A stretch of DNA of 64,000 nt from Lachnospiraceae bacterium Marseille-Q4251 (GTDB taxonomy: Bacteria; Bacillota; Clostridia; Lachnospirales; Lachnospiraceae), in the NCBI GenBank assembly GCA_018223435.1, contig JAGTTO010000001.1, positions 3,978,891-4,042,890 on the forward strand. The letters run 5' to 3'. The notes beneath the pieces are model-generated. The model worked only from the letters and a program-made list of their open reading frames with translations, did no database searches and was not told the origin of the DNA. Position 1 is the first letter of the stretch, and every line of letters starts with the position of its first letter. Below are positions 8,192 through 17,005 of this stretch, in pieces. The position numbers and the translations under genes are program-made.

Positions 8192-10159
8192 ATGTCTAAG
8201 CAAGAGGAAAGAGAGCGGAAAACTAAAATACAGCATTGGAAGGTTATCGCTTTTTATTTGATAGTCTATGATATCATTGCGGTCAATTTTTCTTATTTCC
8301 TGGGATTGTGGCTGCGGTTTGATCTGCAGTATTCCAATATTCCGCGGGAATATCTAAGTGCATTTTTGAAATTTGCGCCTGTTTATACCGTTGCGGTAGT
8401 TATTGTCTTTTATATCCTGCGTTTATACAACAGTCTGTGGCGGTTTGCCAGCTTTAATGAGCTGAATCGTATTTTTGCGGCCAGTGTGATTACGACAGTG
8501 ATTCAGATCGTGGGCATTACCGCACTTTTCGTACGGATGCCGTTTTCCTATTATGTAGTGGGAGCGGCTACTCAGTTTGCCCTGATTACAGTTGTTCGCT
8601 TTGCTTACCGCTTTATCAATATGGAGAGAGCGCGGAGAGAGCAGAGTGCAAGGTCCAGACACAATGTCATGGTGATCGGCGCCGGAGCAGCTGGTCAGAC
8701 GATTCTTCGAGAGCTTCAGAACTCAAAAGAGGTTTCCGGAAAGGCCTGCTGTGTGATCGACGACAACCCGAACAAGTGGAACCGCTATATGGATGGTGTG
8801 CCGGTAGTTGGCGGCAGAGATTCCATTATGGAGATGGCAAAAAAATATAAAATTGACGAAATCTTTTTTGCGATTCCCACAGCATCTATCGAAGATAAGC
8901 GGGACATCCTGAATATCTGTAAGGAAACCGGCTGCGATATGAAGAGCCTTCCGGGACTCTATCAGCTGGCGAACGGAGACGTTTCCCTAAGTAAGCTGAA
9001 ACCGGTAGCTGTGGAGGATCTCCTGGGCAGAGATCCGATCAAAGTAAATATGGATGAGATCTTTAGCCAGTTAAAAGGAAAAGTCATCATGGTGACAGGA
9101 GGAGGCGGCTCCATCGGCAGCGAGCTCTGCCGACAGATCGCAGCTCACGATCCCAAAGAGCTGATTATCTTTGATGTATACGAGAATAATGCCTACGATA
9201 TTCAGCAGGAACTGAAAAAGAAATATCCGGACCTGAAGCTGGATGTGATCATCGGTTCCGTACGGGACTCCCGGAAAATCTTCAAAGTGTTTGAAACCTA
9301 TCATCCGGAGATCGTTTATCATGCAGCTGCTCACAAGCATGTGCCGCTGATGGAGGACAGCCCTTGCGAGGCTATTAAGAACAATGCCATCGGTACCTAC
9401 AAGACCGCGTACGCAGCTATCGCCCATGGCTGCAAGAAGTTCGTTCTCATCAGTACGGACAAGGCGGTCAATCCCACCAACATCATGGGAGCTTCCAAAC
9501 GTCTCTGTGAGATGGAAATCCAGGCCTTCGACCATAAGGTGAAAGAAGGAAAAGCCTGGGAGATCCCGCAGATCTTTACCCACTGGATGGACGAAGTAGT
9601 GAAAAATCCTGAGGTAGAAGAAGCTTTGAAGAATGCGAAGACAGAGTTCGTAGCCGTCCGTTTCGGAAATGTACTGGGAAGCAACGGTTCCGTGATTCCT
9701 CTTTTCAAAAAGCAGATTGAGGCAGGCGGCCCGGTAACTGTCACCCATCCGGATATCATCCGTTACTTCATGACGATTCCGGAGGCAGTCAGTCTGGTTC
9801 TTCAGGCCGGAACCTATGCCCACGGCGGCGAGATTTTCGTACTGGATATGGGACAGCCGGTGAAGATCGACACTCTGGCTAGAAACCTGATTCGTCTCTC
9901 CGGCCATACGCCTGACGGAGATATCAAGATCGAATACACCGGTCTCCGACCGGGAGAAAAGCTCTATGAAGAGAAACTGATGGCGGAGGAAGGCCTGAAG
10001 AAGACCGAGAATGAACTGATCCATATCGGCTGCCCGATTCCCTTTGATATCGAAGAGTTCTTAAAAGAGCTGGATGCCCTGACAGAGGCGGCTTATAAGA
10101 ATGATGATAAGATCCGGGAGAGAGTGGAGAAGATTGTTTCTACTTATCATCCGGCGTGA
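8192..10159 (+). CDS. Membrane nucleotide-sugar 4,6-dehydratase (PglF/CapD type)
   Basis: A 655-aa enzyme of the family converting UDP-GlcNAc to the UDP-4-keto-6-deoxy sugar. Four N-terminal membrane helices (first about 160 residues) precede a first Rossmann-like domain (VIGAGAAGQTIL, about 161-172). The catalytic short-chain dehydrogenase domain follows, with TGGGGSIGSELCRQ (about 302-315), HAAAHKHVPLMED and STDKAVNPTNIMGASKR. AAAGGAAAG supports the ATG at 8192 rather than that at 8174. As in PglF, the usual active-site tyrosine is replaced in the TNIMGASK motif. With the next genes it gives a bacillosamine-type pathway. Base composition is still host-like here, unlike the genes after 11.5 kb. 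Confidence 0.85.
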   Translation: MSKQEERERKTKIQHWKVIAFYLIVYDIIAVNFSYFLGLWLRFDLQYSNIPREYLSAFLKFAPVYTVAVVIVFYILRLYNSLWRFASFNELNRIFAASVITTVIQIVGITALFVRMPFSYYVVGAATQFALITVVRFAYRFINMERARREQSARSRHNVMVIGAGAAGQTILRELQNSKEVSGKACCVIDDNPNKWNRYMDGVPVVGGRDSIMEMAKKYKIDEIFFAIPTASIEDKRDILNICKETGCDMKSLPGLYQLANGDVSLSKLKPVAVEDLLGRDPIKVNMDEIFSQLKGKVIMVTGGGGSIGSELCRQIAAHDPKELIIFDVYENNAYDIQQELKKKYPDLKLDVIIGSVRDSRKIFKVFETYHPEIVYHAAAHKHVPLMEDSPCEAIKNNAIGTYKTAYAAIAHGCKKFVLISTDKAVNPTNIMGASKRLCEMEIQAFDHKVKEGKAWEIPQIFTHWMDEVVKNPEVEEALKNAKTEFVAVRFGNVLGSNGSVIPLFKKQIEAGGPVTVTHPDIIRYFMTIPEAVSLVLQAGTYAHGGEIFVLDMGQPVKIDTLARNLIRLSGHTPDGDIKIEYTGLRPGEKLYEEKLMAEEGLKKTENELIHIGCPIPFDIEEFLKELDALTEAAYKNDDKIRERVEKIVSTYHPA

Positions 10160-10199
10160 ATAGATAAAAGAATATTTTTGATATAAGGAGTGCAAAAAA

Positions 10200-11486
10200 A
10201 TGGCATTTTCGAATGACGGAAGATTTGAAAAATTTCAAAATAAGGTTTGGCTGTCATCGCCCACTATGTATGAAAATTCCATGCGCTATGTAATGGAAGC
10301 CTATGAGACGAACTGGATGTCTACAGTTGGAGCGAACATCAATGAAGTAGAGAAACTGGCTGCGGAAACATCAGAAACAAAATATGCCGTAGCATTATCT
10401 TGTGGCACGGCTGCTCTTCATCTATGTATGAAATTGGCAGGAGAAAAATTGTATGGGAAACCTCCTGTAGGAGTTGGGGCTTTACAGAACAGACGAGTGT
10501 TCTGTACGGATATGACGTTCAATGCTACTTTAAATCCTGTCGTTTATGAAGGCGGTATTCCCGTGTTTATTGATACGGAATATGATTCCTGGGGAATGGA
10601 CCCGGTAGCCTTGGAAAAAGCTTTTGAAATGTATCCGGAAGTTAAACTGGTTGTTTATGCGGAATTATATGGCTTTCCAGGAAATATAAAACAAATTAAG
10701 GAAATTTGTGAAAAACATGGTGCTCTGCTGGTGGAAGATGCGGCGGAGGCTATGGGAGCATCCTGGGAAGGCAGACAGTGTGGTTCTTATGGAGATTATG
10801 CCGCAGTGTCTTATAATGGTAATAAAATTATTACCGGATCAGCAGGTGGTTGTTTGTTAACCAGTTCTCTTGAAGATGCCAACCAGGCTCGTAAATGGTC
10901 AACTCAGGCGAGAGAAGCAGCAGCTTGGTACCAGAATGAAGAGGTTGGTTATAACTATCGGATGAGCAATGTCATTGCTGGAGTAATCAGAGATCAGTAT
11001 TCTCATTTGAAAGATCACATTACACAGAAGAAAGGGATTTATGAGAGATATAAAGAAGGATTAAAAGATCTTCCGGTTAAAATGAATCCGTTTGATGAGG
11101 TGAAAGCAGAACCTAATTATTGGTTAAGCAGCCTTTTAATCGATGAAGAGGCAATGTGCAGACAGGTCAGAAGCGAGACGGAAGCTCTTTATGTTCCTGA
11201 ATTAGGAAAGAGCTGTCCGACAGAAATTTTAGATGCAATTAGTAGCATAAATGCAGAAGGCAGACCAATTTGGAAGCCAATGCATATGCAGCCGATGTAT
11301 AGAATGCATGAGTTTGTTACTGCTAATGGTTCTGGTAGAGCAAAAACTAATGCATATATTGCAGGTGGAATCAAAGATATCGGTGCCGATATATTCCAGA
11401 GAGGTGTATGTTTACCATCTGATAACAAGATGACTGAAGAACAGCAGGACAAAATTATAGAAGTAATAAGAGCTTGTTTTGAGTAA
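10200..11486 (+). CDS. PLP-dependent sugar aminotransferase (DegT/DnrJ/EryC1, PglE-like)
   Basis: Transfers an amino group to the 4-keto sugar nucleotide. The 428-aa fold-type I enzyme shows ALSCGTAALHLCM near the N-terminus, the cofactor-binding VEDAAEAMGASW and the Schiff-base lysine in NGNKIITG (about K209). A family C-terminal end follows (ERGVCLPS-like QRGVCLPSDNKM). It starts 40 bases after the dehydratase. Together they should make UDP-4-amino-4,6-dideoxy-GlcNAc (inference from gene order). The acceptor sugar cannot be proven from sequence. Confidence 0.87.
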   Translation: MAFSNDGRFEKFQNKVWLSSPTMYENSMRYVMEAYETNWMSTVGANINEVEKLAAETSETKYAVALSCGTAALHLCMKLAGEKLYGKPPVGVGALQNRRVFCTDMTFNATLNPVVYEGGIPVFIDTEYDSWGMDPVALEKAFEMYPEVKLVVYAELYGFPGNIKQIKEICEKHGALLVEDAAEAMGASWEGRQCGSYGDYAAVSYNGNKIITGSAGGCLLTSSLEDANQARKWSTQAREAAAWYQNEEVGYNYRMSNVIAGVIRDQYSHLKDHITQKKGIYERYKEGLKDLPVKMNPFDEVKAEPNYWLSSLLIDEEAMCRQVRSETEALYVPELGKSCPTEILDAISSINAEGRPIWKPMHMQPMYRMHEFVTANGSGRAKTNAYIAGGIKDIGADIFQRGVCLPSDNKMTEEQQDKIIEVIRACFE

Positions 11487-11519
11487 AGAGTAAAAATATA
11501 TCATAGATAGGTAATATAG

Positions 11520-12122
11520 ATGAATGATAGGTTGATAATTATTGGTGCAAGTGGTCACGGAAAAGTAATTGTAGATATTGCAGTTAAGAATGGATATCAC
11601 GATATAGTATTTTTGGACGATAATGAAACAATAAAAACATGTGCAGGATATCCAGTAGTAGGAAAAACTTCAGATGCTATTAGTTTATATGGAGATAAAA
11701 TAGTAGCTATCGGAGATGCAAGAATTAGAAAAGAAATTCAAAGTAAATTATCCAATGTGGTTACGTTAATACATCCTCAAGCAATAATTAGTAGGAGAGT
11801 TGAGATAGGAATGGGGTCTGTCGTTATGGCAGGTGCAGTAATTAATTCAGATACTATTATTGGAAAAGGAGTTATTGTTAATACAGGATCATCTATTGAT
11901 CATGATTGTTGGATAGGAGATTTTAGCCACATATCTGTTGGGGCACATGTAGCGGGAACAGTATCTATTGGAAATAGTTCGTGGATTGGTGCAGGAGCGA
12001 CTGTAATTAACAACGTTAATATTTGTGGTGAATGTATGATTGGAGCAGGTACGGTAGTGATAAATAATATAGAAGAATCAGGAACGTATATAGGGGTTCC
12101 TGCTAAGAGGATAGAAAAATGA
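11520..12122 (+). CDS. Sugar O/N-acetyltransferase (NeuD/PglD family)
   Basis: The 200-aa protein has an N-terminal Rossmann-like domain (IIGASGHGKVIVDIA) and a left-handed beta-helix of hexapeptide repeats (about 85-190, for example VNTGSSIDHDCWIGDFSHIS). The H in SIDHDC is the usual catalytic histidine. Family members acetylate the 4-amino sugar using acetyl-CoA. It follows the aminotransferase by 33 bases, and its stop overlaps the next start (ATGA). The AT-rich composition of the locus starts about here. PglD function is inferred from the adjacent dehydratase, aminotransferase and phosphoglycosyl transferase. Confidence 0.85.
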   Translation: MNDRLIIIGASGHGKVIVDIAVKNGYHDIVFLDDNETIKTCAGYPVVGKTSDAISLYGDKIVAIGDARIRKEIQSKLSNVVTLIHPQAIISRRVEIGMGSVVMAGAVINSDTIIGKGVIVNTGSSIDHDCWIGDFSHISVGAHVAGTVSIGNSSWIGAGATVINNVNICGECMIGAGTVVINNIEESGTYIGVPAKRIEK

Positions 12123-12781
12123 GAGTATTGGTAATTGCACCTCATCCAGACGATGAGATTATTGGTGTCGGAGGAACTATTGCGAAAAGAGCGAAAGATG
12201 GTGATGAAGTTTATGTTTGTGTTGTGACAAAGGGAAAGTCACCGCTTTTTAATGATGAGTTTATAGAACAAGGAAGAAAAGAATGTCGAAAGGCAGATAA
12301 AAAGCTTGGAGTTAAAGAAACTATTTTTTTAGATTTTCCGGCAGTGATGCTAGAAACAGTTCCACGTTATGAATTTAATGGAAAAATTTCAGAAGTTGTT
12401 AATTCAATAAAACCAGATGAAGTATATATTCCACATAGAGGAGATATGCAGATAGATCATCAAATGGTTGTTGATGCCACAATGGTAGCAGTTAGACCTC
12501 GTGGAAATAACTATCCAAAGAGAGTTTATGCGTATGAAACGCTTTCGGAAACAGGGTGGAACATTCCTAACATTGTAAATGAATTTATTCCGACAGTATA
12601 TGAAGATATTACAGATACATACGAGGTGAAGCTAGAGGCTATGGCTATTTTTGAGTCTCAGCTTTCTGCTTTTCCTGAAGCAAGGTCTATAGGGGCTATT
12701 AAAGCATTGGCAAAGTATCGAGGTGCAACAGTGAGTGTCAAAGCAGCTGAGGCATTCAGCTTAGTTAGAGAAGTAAAGTAA
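12119..12781 (+). CDS. PIG-L/LmbE family deacetylase
   Basis: A zinc-dependent N-deacetylase for GlcNAc-type substrates. APHPDDEIIGVGG (about 7-19) carries the first metal and catalytic residues, and PHRGDMQIDHQMV (about 104-116) the second histidine set. The 220-aa length is typical. The start overlaps the acetyltransferase stop by 4 bases, so translation is coupled. In this context it may deacetylate a lipid-linked or nucleotide sugar, adding a free amine to the repeat unit. The substrate is unknown. Confidence 0.8.
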   Translation: MRVLVIAPHPDDEIIGVGGTIAKRAKDGDEVYVCVVTKGKSPLFNDEFIEQGRKECRKADKKLGVKETIFLDFPAVMLETVPRYEFNGKISEVVNSIKPDEVYIPHRGDMQIDHQMVVDATMVAVRPRGNNYPKRVYAYETLSETGWNIPNIVNEFIPTVYEDITDTYEVKLEAMAIFESQLSAFPEARSIGAIKALAKYRGATVSVKAAEAFSLVREVK

Positions 12782-12800
12782 GGAGTATAATGTATAATAT

Positions 12801-13415
12801 ATGATTTTTCGTGTGTTTAAGAGAATGTTTGATTTTGTGTCTGCTTTGCTTTTACTTATAGCAATTAGCCCAGTGTTTTTTTTGCTGGTTTTAATGGTTC
12901 GTGTAAAACTCGGATCCCCGGTGTTTTTTACTCAAGAAAGAACCGGAAAAGATATGAAAAAATTTAAGCTAATCAAATTTAGAACTATGACAAATGAGAA
13001 AGATAAAAATGGTAAACTATTACCTGATGAAATGAGGCAAACAAAGTTTGGTGGATTTCTTAGATCATCATCCTTAGATGAACTTCCAGAGTTGTTATGT
13101 ATAATTAAAGGAGATATGTCTGTAATTGGACCTAGACCTTTACCTCCGATATATGATGACTATTATACTGATAAAGAGTTAAAAAGGTTTTGTGTGAAAG
13201 GTGGATTAATACCACCGGATTCTATTGACGATAACGCAGTAATATCTTGGGATGAGCAGTTTGAGTATGAGGCAAATTATGCAGAGAATTTGTCTTTAAT
13301 AAATGATATGAAGATATTTTTTAATGTATTTAAAATTATTTTTCAAAGAAAAGAAACAGATTATGGTAATTTTGTAAGAAAACCACTATATGAAGAAAGA
13401 AAAAAACAGAGGTAA
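12801..13415 (+). CDS. Initiating phosphoglycosyl transferase (PglC-like monotopic PGT)
   Basis: Moves a phospho-sugar from UDP to undecaprenyl phosphate to start repeat-unit assembly. The single re-entrant hydrophobic helix (about 10-36) is followed by SPVFFTQERTGKD, FKLIKFRTM and the catalytic D93-E94 in SSLDELPEL, then GDMSVIGPRPL. At 204 aa it is the minimal monotopic form. The C-terminal segment departs from the usual PGITGWAQ motif (it reads GGLIPPDSIDDN), which may mean altered specificity. A bacillosamine-type first sugar is the natural inference from the preceding genes. Confidence 0.83.
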   Translation: MIFRVFKRMFDFVSALLLLIAISPVFFLLVLMVRVKLGSPVFFTQERTGKDMKKFKLIKFRTMTNEKDKNGKLLPDEMRQTKFGGFLRSSSLDELPELLCIIKGDMSVIGPRPLPPIYDDYYTDKELKRFCVKGGLIPPDSIDDNAVISWDEQFEYEANYAENLSLINDMKIFFNVFKIIFQRKETDYGNFVRKPLYEERKKQR

Positions 13416-13427
13416 TAGAGGAGAATA

Positions 13428-14648
13428 ATGATAGAACTAAACGATAAACAGGTAAAAGAAATAATTGAGCAGTATGGAAATGCTGTGTATATTTTTAATC
13501 AAGATGAATTTGAAGAGAATTATAAAGAATTAGAAAGCACTTTTCAAAAAGTATATCCCAATTATCATATTTGTTATTCATATAAAACAAATTATACTCC
13601 AGCAATTTGTAAATGTGTTAAGGATTTGAATGGATATGCAGAAGTTGTTTCTGATATGGAATATAGATTGGCTTTAAAGATTGGATATATTCCTCAAAGA
13701 ATTATTTTTAATGGGCCTGTTAAGGGAGAATATTTAGAAAAACATATATTAGAAGGCGGAATTAATAATATTGATAGGGTGGAGGAAGCAAATTTAATAT
13801 GTGAAATTGCTAAACGCAATCCTAATCATATAATAAAAACGGGTATTAGAGTGAATTTTGATATTGATGCAGGTTACACGTCTAGATTTGGAATAGATAT
13901 TCACAAAATAGATGAAATCATCAAAACTCTAACAGATGCTAATGTTATTATTAATGGAATTCATTGCCACATGAGTCGTGCAAGGGGAATTGAACCATGG
14001 AAATTACGCGCAAAAACAATGCTTTCACTTGTAAATAAATTCCATTTGGATAACATTGACTATATTAGTTTAGGAAGTGGAATGTTTGGGAAAATGGATC
14101 CGGAGTTAAAAAAACAATTTCCGGCAGATGCACCTACATATGAGGAATATGCTAACGAGGTCATTAAACCGTTTGCAGATTATTATAAAGATAAAGAAAA
14201 GCAACCTTTACTATTTACAGAGCCAGGTACAACTTTAATATCTAAGTATGTAGATTTTTTGGGAAAAGTTATCGGAATAAAAAATATTCGTGGAAATGAG
14301 TTTGTATTATTAAATTGTAGTTTTCAAAATTTGGGTGAAACATGCCAAATGAAAAATCTTCCAATCAAAAGATATGAATATGGAATCAAGAAAACTACTG
14401 TTTTAAATGCTAGGTTTGTTGGGTATACATGTTTAGAACAAGATGTATTGTATAAGGGATATAGTGGAGATATTTCTAATGGAGATTATATTTTGTTTGG
14501 GAATATTGGCGGCTATTCATTGGTAGATAAACCACCTTTTATTATGCCGGATTGTCCTATGATTGCAATAAAAAGTGAAAATATTAAATTAATAAAACGT
14601 AGAGAGACCTTTGAAGATATATTTAATGTGTTTGAGTTCGAGGAATAG
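13428..14648 (+). CDS. Diaminopimelate-decarboxylase-like PLP enzyme
   Basis: A fold-type III (alanine-racemase fold) enzyme of 406 aa. The PLP lysine is in CYSYKTNYTPA (about K53). The barrel continues with IHCHMSRARGIEPW, YISLGSGMFGKM and LLFTEPGTTLI. A C-terminal beta domain ends NGDYILFGNIGGYS. Cysteine in the normal C-x-x-x-E active-site motif is not obvious, so the substrate probably differs from diaminopimelate. It sits directly before an ATP-grasp gene (6 bases apart). I infer the pair makes and attaches an amino-acid-like decoration to the glycan; this is speculative. Confidence 0.72.
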   Translation: MIELNDKQVKEIIEQYGNAVYIFNQDEFEENYKELESTFQKVYPNYHICYSYKTNYTPAICKCVKDLNGYAEVVSDMEYRLALKIGYIPQRIIFNGPVKGEYLEKHILEGGINNIDRVEEANLICEIAKRNPNHIIKTGIRVNFDIDAGYTSRFGIDIHKIDEIIKTLTDANVIINGIHCHMSRARGIEPWKLRAKTMLSLVNKFHLDNIDYISLGSGMFGKMDPELKKQFPADAPTYEEYANEVIKPFADYYKDKEKQPLLFTEPGTTLISKYVDFLGKVIGIKNIRGNEFVLLNCSFQNLGETCQMKNLPIKRYEYGIKKTTVLNARFVGYTCLEQDVLYKGYSGDISNGDYILFGNIGGYSLVDKPPFIMPDCPMIAIKSENIKLIKRRETFEDIFNVFEFEE

Positions 14649-14654
14649 ATTGGC

Positions 14655-15737
14655 ATGAAAGATATTACAATTTTAATGTCGGCGTCGGGATCTCCTTCGA
14701 TGCCGGGGATGATTGATTGTTTGAAAAAAAATGGAGAAAGAAATATTCGAGTTATAGGAATAGATATGAGTGAAGAGCCAAGTGCTCAGTATTTGGTAGA
14801 TAAATTTTATAAAGTTCCGGCAGCTACATGCGAAGAATATATAGATATCGTCTTAGACATTTGCAAAAAAGAATGTGTTGATATTTATTTTCCTAATATT
14901 TCAGCTGAAGTTACTGCTGTTTCCAAAAGAAAAGAAGAATTTCAAAAGATAGGAACAATAATATCGGCATCAGAACAAAAAGCTGTTGAAGTAGCTAACA
15001 ATAAATTATCATTGTATAACTTTTTGAAGAGCAAGGGAATAAAAGTTCCTCGATTTTATGGGGTTAATTCAATTGAAGATTTTGAAGAAGGTTGCAAATA
15101 TCTTGGATATCCTGATGTGCCTGTTTGCTTGAAAATTGTTGATGGAAGTGGGAGTAGGGGAGTTAGAATAATCGACTCCAAACGAAATAGATATCAGATT
15201 TTTGTGAACGAAAAACCAAATAGTTTTTTTGTCGCTTATGAAGACATGATTAGCATTTTGAAAGAAGCAAACGAAGAATTACATGAAATGCTTTTGGTTG
15301 AGTATCTTCCTGGAAATGAATATACTGTCGATTTATTAGCAGATCATGGAAAGGTACAATATATTGCAGGTCGAGAGAATATAGTTAGCTTAATGAGCAT
15401 TGCTCAAGAAAGTATCGTTGAGAAAGACGAGAAAGCTTATAAGATGAGTAGTGATATAGTAGCTGCTTTAAAACTAGATGGAAATATTGGTTTTGATTTT
15501 ATGAGAGACAAGAATGGCAATGCAATTCTTATGGATTTAAATCCACGTATCACGGCTACGGTTTCTGTAATAGCGGCAGCAGGGCTTAATTTACCTTATT
15601 TAAGGGTTAAGCAATTGCTAAAAGAAATGTTACCTAAAGTGGAAATAAAATATGGTACGAGATTAAAGCGTCGGTATAGTGAAATTTATACGGACGTAAA
15701 TGGCAATAAAATCGAGATTGGTATGCAAACGAAATAG
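14655..15737 (+). CDS. ATP-grasp ligase-like protein
   Basis: The 360-aa protein has an N-terminal pre-ATP-grasp domain, a central subdomain with VCLKIVDGSGSRGVRII (nucleotide-binding loop) and VEYLPGNEYTVDLL, and the metal-binding end IGFDFMRDKNG...LMDLNPRITAT. It is closest in pattern to carbamoyl-phosphate-synthase-like ATP-grasp proteins that form amide bonds. It is paired with the decarboxylase-like gene immediately upstream. A role in ligating an amino compound to a sugar acid is plausible but unproved. Confidence 0.75.
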   Translation: MKDITILMSASGSPSMPGMIDCLKKNGERNIRVIGIDMSEEPSAQYLVDKFYKVPAATCEEYIDIVLDICKKECVDIYFPNISAEVTAVSKRKEEFQKIGTIISASEQKAVEVANNKLSLYNFLKSKGIKVPRFYGVNSIEDFEEGCKYLGYPDVPVCLKIVDGSGSRGVRIIDSKRNRYQIFVNEKPNSFFVAYEDMISILKEANEELHEMLLVEYLPGNEYTVDLLADHGKVQYIAGRENIVSLMSIAQESIVEKDEKAYKMSSDIVAALKLDGNIGFDFMRDKNGNAILMDLNPRITATVSVIAAAGLNLPYLRVKQLLKEMLPKVEIKYGTRLKRRYSEIYTDVNGNKIEIGMQTK

Positions 15738-15766
15738 TATTGATAATGATTAGTGAGGTGTTTTCA

Positions 15767-17005
15767 ATGAATATAATGTTTTTATCAATAGAAAATTATT
15801 CAGATTTTAATGCCAGATCAATATATATGGATTTGATAAATGAGTTTCGGAAGCAAGGTCATTATGTTACTGTGATTTCTGCTTGTGAACAAAGAGATAC
15901 AAAAAGTGAGAAGCCCCAAATAATAGCAAGTGATAGAAGTGGTGAAATAAGAAAAGTTTATGTCGCAAATGTGACAAAAATGTCAAATTTTATACTTAAA
16001 GGAATAAATCTTATGAAATTATTGCCCAAGTATAGAATTGCCGCAAAGAAGGCTATGAAAGAAAGAACATATTCTCTTGTGTTGTATGGCTCTCCACCTA
16101 TTACAGTATATGGAGCAGTAAAAGCTGTAAAAAAAAGACAGAATGCGTACTCATATTTATTGCTGAAAGATATTTGGCCATACGATTGCTTGTTTGGGGG
16201 AGCCTTATCTATGAAAGGACCCAAAAAAATAGCGTTTGATTATTTGGCGTTGTTAGCAAGACGTTTGTATGATACATCTGATACAATAGGATGTATGTCA
16301 CCAGCAAATGTAAAGTTTTTACTAGAAAATGAGCCATATTTAGAATCACAGGATAAAATAGAAATTTGTCCTAATAGTATTTCGCCTAAAGAAGTTTACT
16401 TAAGTGAGTTTGAAAAAACAACTATAAGAAGAAAATATGACATTCCAGAAAATAAAGTGGTCTTCATATATGGTGGGAGTTTAGGAGTACCACAAGGAAT
16501 TGATTTCGCATTAAGAGCGATAGCTTCCTCAGCGTCTGTAAAAAATGCATATTTTGTTTTTGTTGGTGGTGGAACTGAAAAAAATAAAATTGCTAATTAT
16601 ATTGAAACAGAGAAGTCGAAAAATGTTAAATTAATAGATATGCTGGCAAAAGCAGAATATGAAAAGTTAGTATCTGCTTGTGATGTAGGACTCATATTTT
16701 TACATCATGAGTGTTTATCACCAAATTATCCGTCAAGAATTTTAACATATATGCAAGCAGGTATTCCGATTTTATGTGCTACAGATACATATACAGATGT
16801 AGGTAAAATAGCAGAAAAGAATGGATATGGTCTGTCATGTGAAAGTAATAATGAGGAATCATTTGTAGAAAAAGTAAGTGAATTTTGTGATGAAAATATG
16901 AGAAGTATAATGGGTAAAAATGCTAATTCATATTTAAATAGCAATTATACAGTTGAGAAATCCTATGAAATAATAATGAAAAGAGTGGGCGAAAATGGGA
17001 AATAA
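15767..17005 (+). CDS. Glycosyltransferase, GT4-like
   Basis: A GT-B fold protein of 412 aa. The N-terminal acceptor domain is followed by VVFIYGGSLGVPQGIDFALRA (about 230-250) and YPSRILTYMQAGIPILCATDT, the usual donor-site region of the WbuB/GT4 group. GTGAGGTG lies before the ATG at 15767; the frame is open 9 codons further. It overlaps the next gene by 11 bases. Adds one sugar of the repeat unit; donor unknown. Confidence 0.82.
   Translation: MNIMFLSIENYSDFNARSIYMDLINEFRKQGHYVTVISACEQRDTKSEKPQIIASDRSGEIRKVYVANVTKMSNFILKGINLMKLLPKYRIAAKKAMKERTYSLVLYGSPPITVYGAVKAVKKRQNAYSYLLLKDIWPYDCLFGGALSMKGPKKIAFDYLALLARRLYDTSDTIGCMSPANVKFLLENEPYLESQDKIEICPNSISPKEVYLSEFEKTTIRRKYDIPENKVVFIYGGSLGVPQGIDFALRAIASSASVKNAYFVFVGGGTEKNKIANYIETEKSKNVKLIDMLAKAEYEKLVSACDVGLIFLHHECLSPNYPSRILTYMQAGIPILCATDTYTDVGKIAEKNGYGLSCESNNEESFVEKVSEFCDENMRSIMGKNANSYLNSNYTVEKSYEIIMKRVGENGK

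Noticed and set aside
9071-10024. 317-codon minus-strand frame opposite the PglF-like gene
   Set aside because: Antisense shadow of a strongly conserved dehydrogenase domain.
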